64,000 nucleotides of DNA from Anticarsia gemmatalis (taxonomy: Eukaryota; Arthropoda; Insecta; Lepidoptera; Erebidae): positions 11,125,501 to 11,189,500 of the forward strand of contig NC_134765.1 of NCBI RefSeq assembly GCF_050436995.1, in the 5' to 3' direction. Positions 36,369-47,380 of the stretch are shown here, piece by piece. A program made the position numbers and the translations under genes. The number at the start of each line of letters is the position of its first letter. Position 1 is the first letter of the stretch. A model generated the notes under the pieces. That model worked only from the letters and a program-made list of their open reading frames with translations. It was not told where the DNA came from and searched no databases.

Positions 36369-38104
36369 TAGCGCTAATTGGCGTGTGTCTGTGATTGAGG
36401 GTGGAAAGAGTTTATGAAAATGAAATATTATTGTGTTGATATTATGTGTAACTGATATTGTTATATTAATGTGGGACTCAAATAACGCAAGACCTTATTA
36501 TTATAAGGGGGAGTAATTGGCATTGTAGTTTATTTATATGGTTAACAATAATTCAATAATAATATGCCAAAGATAATTCTTCTATCGACAATGATGAATC
36601 ACCAAAACTCAATCATGTCTGAACCAATTTGACTTATATTAAATTTGTAAAATTGTCTTTAAGGCGCCGACAAGGTTTTTATGGAGAGAAAACAACAAAA
36701 AATTCTTAACCCACTGCCAAATGTCGGTATATAGATCTGTACGAAACGTATCTTTAAAAACATGGTCACATAGACAATACTCTTCATTCTTTCACTACCC
36801 TATTTATTTCGCTTCATACAAATTCATACACAGCCACAATTACTATTACAACCTACCAAAACACACATAATAATATTCAAGAGCGTAAACAGACCATACA
36901 TATTCATACATACATACAAAGTCTCGCCGGTATTGTTAATAAAAATCCAATAGGCTATAGATAGCGCGGCCCGCTCGATGCAAGTTCAGGGTAGACGGGG
37001 ACTATTTCGGGGCCAGACGGAAAATGGCGGCGGCTGGGGGCGAGGGATGTAACGTGCAGCTGGTCAAGGCCCACTGCAGTTTTATAATTATAAAGAGAGA
37101 GAGTTTTATGACATTATTAAAGACGTGTGGAGACTTTTTACGATTAAGGCATTTCTGTGCCGAAAGGATTTTTTAGTTTTAATATTAGAAGTGCAATTTT
37201 TTGTTTTTACTACCGGCCAGTTTCTCCATCAAAAGTAACAGTCTAAGTTTAGGGGAAAATTAAAAATAACAAATTTTCTTCCTCACAAATTGAAATAAAT
37301 GTGAAATAGAAGTCAATGGGTTTTACTGTTATTTTAGATACATATGTTATGTATGAAGAAACTGGCCGTTAATTTTGTATCCTCGGTGCCTTCAAATGAA
37401 TTTTAATAGGTTACCCAACGCAAGAATTGAAGCTATACGTTTCCATTGAGTAGCCTTATTATTTATAACATTTTATTCTATAAAATGAAGAAGAAAATAA
37501 TTAGACATGTTTTAATTAAATAGGTACTCGTTTTTTAAGAGTATGTATGTGCCTCATAAAAAGTCTCATTGAAATACTTGTCCTCATAAAAAACCATGTA
37601 AGGAACACTAACCAAAATGAAGCTTTACGTGGAAAAGTAATACTGAGTAATTTTTCATTTTAACGCCTTGTTAGACAATATCCCTTGGGAACTGAGTGAC
37701 ACATTCCGTCCACGCAAACTGTGGATATATTAAATTGGCTTTTACAAGTCCAGTTCAGCATAATATAGCTTTTGGAAGGCTGTTAGTTTGAGAAAAAAAC
37801 ACAAGCGTTATTTAGTTTCTTACATACAATTTTAGTTTCTTGTGGGTTATGAGGATGTGAGTATAAACTTAAGATGGTTTAATTAATAAAGAAAACTCAT
37901 ATGAAAAATATTTGTCAGACAATATTTTCACTTTGATAGAAGAAAAAAGATGAGTTTATTTTATCGCAAGTTGTAGTAAATATATTTGAAATACTACAGT
38001 TTTTTGATAATTCCTTTGTATAAATCACAATTTGCTATCTTGTTCAACCATACCTACGTTAATACGGACTTCTACCGGCCAGGCCCCGAAATATATAAAA
38101 ATTA
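36369..38104. other. 1.7 kb without recognisable gene
   Basis: A GC-rich patch at 36960-37070 contains AAAATGGCGGCGGC and could be a promoter or 5' exon by composition. I see no open frame or splice pattern strong enough to call. Confidence 0.4.
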
Positions 38105-38289
38105 CTAGCTAAACTCGGCTAACGTTGTATTGCCATATAATTTTCTTTTAATTATGACGTATTAAAAAATAGATGTTGGCCGATTCTCATTCTTACTCAA
38201 TATGCTCACAAAATTTCATGAGCATCGGTTAAGCCGTTTCGGAGGAGAATGGCCACGAAAACTGTGACGCGAGAATTTTATATATTAGA
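38105..38289 (-). mobile_element. Non-autonomous Helitron, 185 bp
   Basis: On the minus strand it starts TCTAATATATAAAATTCTCG and ends CCGAGTTTAGCTAG. An A precedes the TC and a T follows the CTAG, satisfying the Helitron insertion rule. The internal GAAACGGCTTAACCGATGCT-type block is a motif I associate with moth Helitrons. It is a different family from the elements at 13-15 kb. No protein is encoded. Confidence 0.7.
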
Positions 38290-38668
38290 TATACAATACT
38301 ATGAAATCTATAGTTAAAACAAATAATTTCCTACACATACAACATACTGAACACACACGATCACAGAGAGGCGTAGCACGCGGGTGCGGTCTCGCGGCGA
38401 CCACATCGCAATTACCCCTAGTGCAATAGTTCACACACTGAACAGTTATTTATATACCACTCTGTATTACTGATTGCTTGTTTGTGAAAATATATAAAGA
38501 ATAGTGGAATATTTATGATGATAATTTTGACAGATTATTTGATCCACACCGAAATTCGTACACTAACCATTCAATATTTGGCATTTTTTTGGGATAGTAT
38601 TGCATTGCTGTTAAAAGGCGCGAAATAAATCAAATTTTAGTACAAATTTCACAATGGAAAATCGCCAC

Positions 38669-38840
38669 TCCACATATAAAAAAGTCAAGTCCCCTCGCCG
38701 CTCCTCTGTCTGTTCATGATAACCAGAAAACCTGCTGACCGGATTTTCATCAGGCTCTTATCAATAAATAGAGATTTTCGAAGAAGATAAGCGTTTAATT
38801 TGTAAAGGCTAATATCGGCGAAGCTGGGATAGGCTGCTAG
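38669..38840 (+). mobile_element. Probable Helitron, weaker 5' end
   Basis: CATATAAAAAAGTCAAGTCC then CCTCGCCGCTC at the left, and GGGATAGGCTGCTAG followed by T at the right. The 3' CTAG fits Helitrons. The 5' TC at 38669 is preceded by C instead of A, so the left boundary is uncertain. Confidence 0.5.
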
Positions 38841-40927
38841 TACCTACTATAATTTAAAATAAGACACACTAATTATCGAACATGTATCACTATGAATTTG
38901 CATCACAATTTCGATACAGGTAACCAAATCTATTGCTACAAATTCTCAGTAATACTCATTGCCAACTACGCCCCTAGTCAGTGAGGTAAACATGGTGGTG
39001 TACAGTGGCGACATCTGTGTCAATGTCCGCAAACAAAGCAATCCCTCGACACGTGCTCATAACAAGTCCATTGAGTTGCTCACGACTTGTGTCCGAGAGT
39101 ACGACACAACGACACGTAGACACAACGACAGTTGGACACTAGACACAGGGATAGTTTGTTGTCTAGTAGTAGGTTTTTTATGTTGTGCTGTTTATTAGTT
39201 GTAGACTTGGTGAGTAATAAACTTGCAATGCGATAATTGAATACTTTGAAATATTTTAGTAGTGTTGTACAATTGGAGGGCTTTACGATTTTCGCATATC
39301 AAATAAAATGTTGATAGGATTTTTTATTGACAAGATTTGCTGTTAAGACTTAAGAGAATAATTCAACAATTATTTTTCTGTTAATAGCTTAATTTACAGG
39401 GAATAAACCTCAAATACACGAGTTTAAACACTTTATGACACCTAAAAATGGTTGAAATGAATCTCATCCTCCAATTTCATCAGGCACTGCTGACAAATAT
39501 ATCAGTCAGTACTTTATTATATTCTGTGGTGTAATACTGAATCTTTCTTCAAACTTAAAAATAAAGGTGTAAACTTATAATACAGCACAGCGCTTGAAAA
39601 CAGTGTAAAACGGCACAACGGAGCGCCGGCAGCCATTTGCCTCATACATAATACATTCTCATTTGTATTCCACTCTCTTTTAAATAAAAACCAAACTACT
39701 AAACTTATTTAACGGCAAGTAGTTTTAAAATCACCTTCTACAGTGTACACTAATTTTGTTCGAGCCACCCCCTGAGGGCAGGGGTACCTTCACCCCCGAG
39801 ACTCGGAATATATTAAAGATATTTTCTTTTTGTTAAGAAGTGATTGGTTTTAACTTTCAAAGTTGTAAGTTCGTTGTTTAAGTACTTTTGCATAGATTTT
39901 TTATTTCTTGTACGGCTAGATTGTGTAATGATTTAACAATGTCTATGGGGACTAAAATGGGATGGAAGTGAAATTGATAGTAGATAGCTAGCAATTAAAT
40001 CAGACTCTACTTAAAGTGAAGCATAAGTTGTCAAGAAAATTACAGTTACAGATTTTAATAACAATTCAATGACTTTTCATTAGGTTTACAACAAAGGTAA
40101 AACATAAACTAGAAGGCTTTGTATTGCATTCGTATAAGAGGCGCTTAAAATACTACCAACACGTTATATGATTTAAAGCCATACCGCAGAATAAATAAGC
40201 TGTACAATTGTATATAGAATCTGTCACCAGCTGAGCACCAATTGTCCAAGCTAAAGAAATACTTCAACGCATTATCAGTCTGTCGTCTCATCACATCAAT
40301 ATAACATACCTATCAAATACAAAACGAGCAGTTTCACGCTAAATACTTGTTATTCAGCGCGTGTTTGTTCTGCGTGCCTCGCAAGGCCTCGCGGAGGGCC
40401 CGTGTAACGACAGTGCATTTTATTCATACTTGGCTAACGCCGACAGCCGCGCAAAAAACCGAGGGTGTTACCGACCGGTAAAGTTTTGTGTGTCTGTGTG
40501 TGCGTCTGTCTGTTACATTAGCACGCTCTTGTGATGGTTTATGATTGATTTAGAAAATATATTATGGGGAGCTTTTAGTGGGCGTTTAAGGCGGCTGTGC
40601 TTCCATTCAAAATGATTCTAGACTTCCGAGAAAAGCCTTGGATATTAAAATTGGTTCAGCAATTTAGTGTTAATACAGAGCTACTTTTCCATCGAAAATG
40701 TCGTTATTTTAGGGCAACATAACTGTTTAATTGCTGCGCATGTAACAATCAATACACTCAATAATCAATTTCACTCAAAAATATTTTGTGGCACAAATTT
40801 GCAACAAAAAAAGCCCCGTTTTTTCTAATTTTCCCAAGTTGGTACATAATTCAAAGTATATCAGAAATATAATAAGAAAAAGCAATACATAATTCCACCA
40901 TCTCTGCCAATATCCTTGTTCCTTCAT
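38841..40927. other. 2.1 kb without recognisable gene
   Basis: ACGACAC-rich irregular repeats at 39050-39150 give an 79-codon frame with no family resemblance. A GC-rich CpG-containing patch lies at 40370-40480. No gene is supported. Confidence 0.45.
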
Positions 40928-40953
40928 CACACACACACACACACACACACACA
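40928..40953 (+). repeat. (CA)n microsatellite, 13 units
   Basis: Uninterrupted CA repeat. Confidence 0.95.
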
Positions 40954-43216
40954 GCTACAGGCTCGCTTCCCGGATTGCATTACCTTACAGCCGGTAAGCC
41001 TCACAATCCGCACTGTTTTGTATCGACGACATATATTGGTGCCTGTTTGTGTCTGTTTTAAAGGTGAACGGAAATATTGGTGTTTTGTTAAAAGATTGAA
41101 CCAATTTTTACGTCAAAATTGTACATATGAGACTTTCTTTGAGGAATACTGTTTAATAACATTAATATCAATCAGGTGAACTGACTTTTAGAAGACGACT
41201 TTGCCACTAAGCAATTATCCTTTGTTGCACAAAGTAAAACGAACCCTGAAGAAAGTAACTAGTTATATTATTATGTATTTCGTAAATCACAAATGCGAAC
41301 CAACCATACTTTGCCCTTCAAAAGCTCAAAAGGCTGTGCAATGCAAAGCGATAGTCAGATTCACTCAATTAAATAGAAATATGTCTTTTTGCAGCCTCAA
41401 TACAAAGGCAAAATCTCCGTACAATCTACAACATAACAATAACTTATTTTATATTGTATCCGTACAAAAACGTCGCACTCTCATGGGACCCATGTGCCAG
41501 TGTACCACGGGAGCCAGGGAGCAGAGGATTGAACGACAAAATTGCATCGATGCACTTTTTAGTTCATTGAACTTTTGCACTCAAACTTGTACCAGCTCGT
41601 TCGATTGGAAACTATTGGACGAAGGGTTTGAACCCAAAAAAACAGTTTAACTGTTGCAGCTAATATCCATTGGTTTTCAATAAAGGCATTGTAACAGTAG
41701 TTAAGTTGAAGCGGTAGCTTTGAAGCTGTGTAAAATGAGTAGTTTATTTCACATTAAAAGTGAGTATTTTAGATTTCTTTACCGTCCAAATGTGCGTACC
41801 TATGTGTGTACAACCTGTACGATAGAGAACCATAATGAGTTCGACGCTGCAATCGCACTCAATGAAGCTTATCAGAGTAGACCTGCCAAACCTTTGAAAG
41901 GTTTGACACTTCGCCGAACGCGACAAAAACACAGCTAGCGTAAAGAGTGTAACGTCTGGCGCTGGACCATTGACGGTGTGTTGTTTAGGCAAGTCATTAA
42001 GATTTAAGTAAAAACATTTAAAGAAATAATCAGTAGGTGCCGTTACTTCGCACTTCCTAAAATTAAATTTTAGACGAATTCGAAACTTGATTCATTCACG
42101 CTTTTCATACACTTTTATATGTTTGTAATCTTCAAGAATCATTCTTAGTACAACTATTCAATAACAAACATCGTAACACCTTGACCGTTTTAACTTTCAA
42201 AACATAAAAATAACTGTGAATGGCGCCTGTTCTAAAACATTCTAAATGTAACTCATCAATTGATTGCTTTCAATGAGGTTAGTACTAATGAATATAAACA
42301 ATACCGAATTGTTTAGCTGAAAAGTATTTAGTAAGGACACGTTCTCATGAGGCAAAGTATTTGCAGATCACTTTAGGACTATACTCACGGCGGGAGTGAA
42401 ACTGATACTGGTTGGTACCAAAAAGACGAAAATATTTCAGACATGGTTTTCCACGGACAATTTAAGAGGAACAGTTGTCGCCAAACAACTTCAACTCAAG
42501 TATGTATTTTAAAGAGCAAACTGAACGTAGACCAATTACAGAGGACTCTCAGTTAATTGTTTTAGCAATCTGGCCATCAAAGCGCAATAGCCTTCGCCGT
42601 CGCGCCCTGCAATTCTTTCCAGAGAACCTAATTAATTTATTTATTATAATGAAGCGGAATCGTTCAAGTTGTTTGTACCTATGTATAGCCTAAGAATAAA
42701 AAAGAAGAATATGAAAGAGTACAGTAAAGAGTTATCGAAATTGTTGCTAAGTATTAACCTGTAATAATTCAGTTAAGTTATATTCAAACGTTGATTGCAT
42801 ATTGAATCAAGCAACACTATGAATAAAGATTCTAATCGTCTGCATCGTTAGTGGCAAATCAATAGCATGCAAATAGTCAGCCACAATGCGATTGCCTAGT
42901 ACAGAGTCCGCTTTATTTAAATAAATAAAACAGTTTGTTTACAAGTGAAGTGAGAATAAAATCCGCGATGCTGTAACAAATTATACATTATTTCTGTTTC
43001 GCTTTACTATTGATGAAACAGAGATTGATTTTATGTTTATATTTAACTGTAAAAGTATTCCTAACATTTACGAAATTAGTTTTATTTTTATTTTAATCAA
43101 TCTAGTATCGAAGTGTTTTCATTCACCTTAATGTATTGACGTATGTTAATGACTGCTTTTTCAAAACTATTCCTATTCACAGAAAAAAATCAATTATTTC
43201 TTGTTTATAAGATGTC
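40954..43216. other. 2.3 kb without a supportable gene
   Basis: Holds the longest open frame of the window (41201-41650, no ATG at the start). It shows no domain, signal peptide or codon pattern I recognise, and the length fits chance. Frames before (40916-41179) and after (41720-41938) share its phase but are separated by several stops. Confidence 0.45.
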
Positions 43217-43290
43217 TGTGGCTTACTGGTTAAGGTGGTGCCCACACCGCTATGCAACGCCTATGGTGCTAGGTTCGATTCCCACTCGAA
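43217..43290 (+). mobile_element. SINE head, tRNA-like
   Basis: A-box-like TGGCTTACTGG (43219-43229) and B box GGTTCGATTCC (43272-43282) are spaced as in a tRNA gene. The acceptor and anticodon stems do not pair, so this is a SINE head, not a tRNA. The body downstream is not recognisable. Confidence 0.6.
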
Positions 43291-43529
43291 ACTAACCAGT
43301 GAGATTTACATATTTTGTTTAATGCTTGGTGTTGTTTACATTTTTTAAAAGTCTTCTCAACACATACCAGATGAAGTTGGATCTGTTTTTGGGGATAAAA
43401 TGAACAAGAAAATGCGTTATTATGCTTAAAAAAAAACAAAGGAATCTCTTATTTTACCACTAAACCCAAAATTAAATTACCATTAATTCCCCACAACCCA
43501 TTGAAGGCAAAGCTAAAAGCATCCCACAT

Positions 43530-43598
43530 ACCCGGGTCACAAATCTAATAACCCCATCACACGGGTGTAACCCGGGTACACCCGGTTGTACCCGGGTT
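43530..43598. repeat. ACCCGGGT palindrome cluster with 12-bp hairpin
   Basis: ACCCGGGT occurs three times in 69 bp (43530, 43570 and 43590). AACCCGGGTACA (43569-43580) and TGTACCCGGGTT (43587-43598) form a perfect 12-bp inverted repeat around a 6-nt loop. Confidence 0.85.
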
Positions 43599-43804
43599 CA
43601 GTACACTGTAAAACCACCACGGTAATACAGCCTTCAGCCAATGTACCTGAAGGTGGGAAATTGAATCGGTTGATAAGAGATGTGATTACGAGTAAAATTG
43701 ATTTACTATTTGTAAAATAAACGTACTTGTATAAGACAATAGTAGAATGCTTTTAAGGCTTGAGAAGCTTTATTCCGGGGTCAAGAACTTTAGCTGACAA
43801 TTCA

Positions 43805-43866
43805 TACCAGCAGTTCCTGAGATTAGCGCGTTCAACCAAACAAACTCTGCAATTTTATAATATTAC
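43805..43866 (-). mobile_element. Helitron 5' fragment
   Basis: The minus strand reads TAATATTATAAAATTGCAGA then GTTGAACGCGCTAATCTCAG. It matches the first ~60 bp of the Helitrons at 12938 and 14974. The rest of the element is missing. Confidence 0.7.
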
Positions 43867-44812
43867 ACGAGTTCACTGTTGAACCGGTTAAGATGAAATT
43901 CGTCTATAGCCTCGGCAAGGTAATCTTATTGTTTTCATTTTTATTACACTCAGACATAACCGTTCATGGTTAGCTAGTACTATCTCCTGTTATACTTTGT
44001 GCATATGGGATCCTTAATGATTTTCAAAACCTCTTAAAACCATTACATGTAAAAGAAAGGCTACATTCTATCTATTAACATAAACTGATTACAGAAAATA
44101 ATACGGAAACAGAAAATCTTTGTTACTAAACAAAATAAATCTTACTTAAATATTCAAACGTAATAACTATACCTTTGTGAGTGAAACTTTATAGAATAAA
44201 ATCAGACGAGCGTCCCTCAGTACTCGTGATATAATATAATTTGAATATAAAACCTTTTTGTATATAATAGACAATTGTAACAAACTTTCTCGTAATAATC
44301 CCTTTGACAACGGCGAAGGTAGTGATATCGATGAGGTGGATACACATTAGAGAGTTTTGTGGCTTATGAATAAGTGGTATGTAACTTATCTGCCTTGCAA
44401 ATTGATTACTGATTGTAAGCTACTGTCAAAATTTCACCTATCTCATACTTATACAGAAATAGTTAAATCAAATTTAATACTTGTAAAGAAAAGTAGCACC
44501 CTTTTAATTGTGTCTCTATTTGTTATACATTGTAGAATCTGTATTGTGTTCGAACAATAATATATGCTACCAAATAGTCCTGGGTGCTATTTCCAGGTAA
44601 GACAAAATGTTACAGGACTATTCTAATTACTGTCGATATTTTATAACAATCCATCATTTGTAACCTAAGACTATGGACCGACCATAACTTAGATTATGTC
44701 CACAACGAAAATTAGCCACTTTATTTAATTGTCATGTTATAACCGATATGTACTTACCTTTACTTACGCGACGCAATTTGCTAGATTAGAATGTAAAACA
44801 AAGTTGTCTGTT
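43867..44812. other. Unique sequence, no gene seen
   Basis: AT-rich. A 67-codon frame at 44357-44560 has no family resemblance. Confidence 0.5.
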
Positions 44813-44813
44813 A

Positions 44814-44870
44814 CCGATTGGACCGACTCAACCGACTCAACCGACTCAGACCGACTCTAAGTCTACCGAC
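44814..44870 (+). repeat. 9-10 bp CCGACTCA tandem repeat
   Basis: CCGA starts at 44814, 44823, 44832, 44841, 44851 and 44866, giving periods of 9, 9, 9, 10 and 15. The core unit is ACCGACTCA. Related in style, not sequence, to the 10-bp arrays. Confidence 0.8.
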
Positions 44871-44955
44871 TTCTCCCACTCGCGTCCAAGGCGGCAGGTG
44901 TAGACGTAGCGTCAATAACTGGCGGCAATCAAATTAATGGAAGTACCGACTAGTG

Positions 44956-44995
44956 CCGCCAGATGGCCCGGGACATGGCTTTTAAATGTCCCGGG
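44956..44995. promoter_or_regulatory. CTCF-like motif beside a 10-bp hairpin
   Basis: CCGCCAGATGGCC (44956-44968) resembles the CTCF core and overlaps a perfect inverted repeat, CCCGGGACAT (44967-44976) with ATGTCCCGGG (44986-44995). Function is inference from motif alone. Confidence 0.35.
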
Positions 44996-45505
44996 GTTTA
45001 GGGATGTAACTGTTTAACGGGAACTTTTTTTACAAAGACTTTTTGCTTATTAGCATATGATTGTAACTACATTACAAGTTGATATTGGCGTTCAACAAGA
45101 GTGAGTATGAGATTTGGATTGATGATTAACAAATCCTAATTTTACTAGCTTGTGTCTAGCTATGGTTTTAAACGCGTGTTAGGATGTCCTGGGGTATAAA
45201 GTCTGTTCATTAATGCAGGATAGCTATAGAATATGAATGTGCTTGTTTTTACCTCCCATTCAACGTGACAATATGTCAAACGTTACAAAATAACAACAAT
45301 GCAATTTTAACTTAAACCATGAAGTAATCCTTACGTTTCTAACTAAACATGCCTATCAGAACTTATTATGAGAAGTAAAAAAATTACATAGCGATTGTAA
45401 ATTTAAATAACTTTTAAACACCTGTTAAGCATTTAAAACGCACATCACTATAACGAGCAGGGTTGCCAATCCGCCTAAGTAATTCAAGTAGAATGAATTG
45501 AACAA

Positions 45506-45566
45506 GTTTCAACTGTGTAACAGTGTGACATGTTTCAAGTGTGTAACAGTGACATGTTCCAACTTG
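45506..45566 (+). repeat. 24-26 bp tandem repeat, ~2.4 units
   Basis: Units begin at 45506 (26 bp), 45532 (24 bp) and 45556 (partial), each opening GTTTCAA or GTTCCAA and containing GTGTAACAGTG. The outer AACAAGTT and AACTTGTT form a loose inverted repeat. Confidence 0.85.
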
Positions 45567-45720
45567 TTTGTACGTCATTAGTAATTAAGTGCGCGCTCAT
45601 TAACCACATTGAACTTGTTCGGGGTCAATTTCATTAATTAGATGGAGCACATTTTGTTTGATATGTTGTTTATTATGGAATTTCATAATGTAATATTATT
45701 AGTATTGTATTTATGAGTAA

Positions 45721-46131
45721 CTAGCTGACCCGCGCAACTTCGCTTGCGTCACATAAGAAAGAATGGGTCAGAATTTTCCACGTTTTTGTAACACTTTTTA
45801 CTGTTACTTTGCTCCTATTGGTCGTAGCGTGATGATATAAAATATGTTTTTTTTTACGAAAAATATTCTCAAAATTATTTATATCTCTTAATATAACGAA
45901 CTCGCGCTAAGGCATCCGCCATTAAAACAGTTGCCATGACAACGGAATTTTGTTATTTCAATGTCATTATAATATTGACTATTCGCGACTTAGTTCGCCA
46001 CTTGAATTTTCCCGGGAAATGCGTCATTTTCCCGGGATAAAAAGTAGCCTATGTCCTTTCTCGGGTATCAAAATATCTCCCTACCAAATTTCATGCAAAT
46101 TGGTTCAGTAGTTTAGGCGTGATTGAGTAGC

Positions 46132-46170
<39 letters not shown>

Positions 46171-46201
46171 GTTACTTTCGCATTTATAATATTAGTATGG
46201 A
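45721..46201 (-). mobile_element. 481-bp chimeric non-autonomous Helitron
   Basis: Read on the minus strand it begins TCCATACTAATATTATAAAT, preceded by A, and ends GCGCGGGTCAGCTAG, followed by T. The 3' ~125 bp matches the family at 12938-13199, while the 5' half belongs to a different family ending, shared in part with the mini-element at 59978-60060. It contains a (CAGA)10 microsatellite at 46131-46170 and a doubled TTTTCCCGGGA. No open frame. Confidence 0.85.
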
Positions 46202-46329
46202 TATATGGACGTTCCAACCTGTACTTAGCTTAGGTGGACTTAAGGCTTTACCCTCCTTCATTTCGAGAGGAGACCCTTGCCTAGCAGTGGGATTCTAATG
46301 TATTAAATTCATTTTATTATATGGACGTT
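46202..46329 (+). mobile_element. SINE tail insertion with 12-bp target duplication
   Basis: TATATGGACGTT flanks both sides (46202-46213 and 46318-46329). Between them lies a 5'-truncated plus-strand copy of the SINE family at 8533-8868 (GGTGGACTTAAGGC, GAGGAGACCCTTGCCTAGCA, GTGGGATTCTAATG). The left duplication starts at the base right after the Helitron end. Confidence 0.85.
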
Positions 46330-47300
46330 ACTCATATTAATATAAATCAGAACGTGTGCTTGTTTTTTCGATCTCCTTTTATGTGAAAACGGCTAAACCG
46401 ATAAAAAACGCATCGGCATTCGACAAAATTTAAAAGCATAGTCGGCTCCTTTTCGAGCGGTATCTCTGGCTACAACCAATACATATCGAAGATATTATTT
46501 TCAAATCCTTAGGAAACTTAACTTAGACCACATTTTAATGACCAGGTACACCAAAATGTACAGTAAATCTGTGGCCAGGTCTTCTCAAGGAGCTGGTCAA
46601 TATGACGTACTAATATTCGTGTCAAGTATATCGTACCGGCGCGCACATTAAGGCGAATGCTCGCGGCTCCAGCCATGAATATTGTATGCCAACAACTTGT
46701 CCGCTTTAGCGTGCATACTTAACGAACCAACAAAACTTCGCCCTCTCATGTTTGTATTAAAACCGCCCTACCAATTATTTTCTTAGGTTACGCTTGCTTT
46801 TGCATTCGGTTTCACTTGTGGAAAGACTTTTGACACAGCTAACATTTTTCACATGGAGACATTTGCAAAATCTTAATGCAACTTTAATTTCAATGGAAAT
46901 ATACGCTTAGAAATTAATTCCGGATTAGATTTCAGGGTCAGGCAAAAATGACGTTGATTATATCTTGTACAGTCTAAATTGCGAAAAGTAAAGTCTGGCA
47001 CCTTAAATAAAAACCTTGATCTCTATAATACGGTATAAATTATTTATTTATCAGTACGTATATTCATACCGGTTAGACCCTTTTCTCTTTCATTATCAAA
47101 AGCGCGATATTATTTCATTCCTTTAAAAGTTCTTAAGTAAAAATTTACCTTGAACCCAAAAAATATTTTCGTAGAATCTCCTTTAAAAAATAATTGGTTT
47201 AACGTGGCAGCCCTACTTATACTTTGATAACGGTCGTAACGACTAATTCGATTGTTTCACTCACACCCCTATTCCTGTCTTATTAATAACAGCGGTATTC
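46330..47300. other. Unique sequence, no gene seen
   Basis: AT-rich with a GC-richer patch at 46630-46690. No coding, RNA or transposon feature supported. Confidence 0.5.
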
Positions 47301-47380
47301 GGCGACGATATCCGAACATTGGCGAAGTTTGACGAACATTGGCGAACATTGTCGAAGTTTGCCGAAGCGTGTCGAAGTAC
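47301..47380 (+). repeat. Eight-unit 10-bp tandem array
   Basis: Eight units of exactly 10 bp without indels, consensus GNCGAANNTT. CGA is present in every unit. Individual units differ at 2-4 positions, so the array is old yet has kept its period. Confidence 0.95.

Noticed and set aside
41201..41650. 149-codon open frame, the longest in the window, in phase with frames before and after it
   Set aside because: It has no ATG at its start and no domain or signal I recognise. At this base composition about one frame this long is expected by chance in 64 kb of six frames, and several stops separate it from its neighbours.
43217..43290. Possible second tRNA gene (also 12356, 59838)
   Set aside because: A and B boxes are present, but acceptor and anticodon stems do not pair, and repeat bodies follow. 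These are SINE heads.
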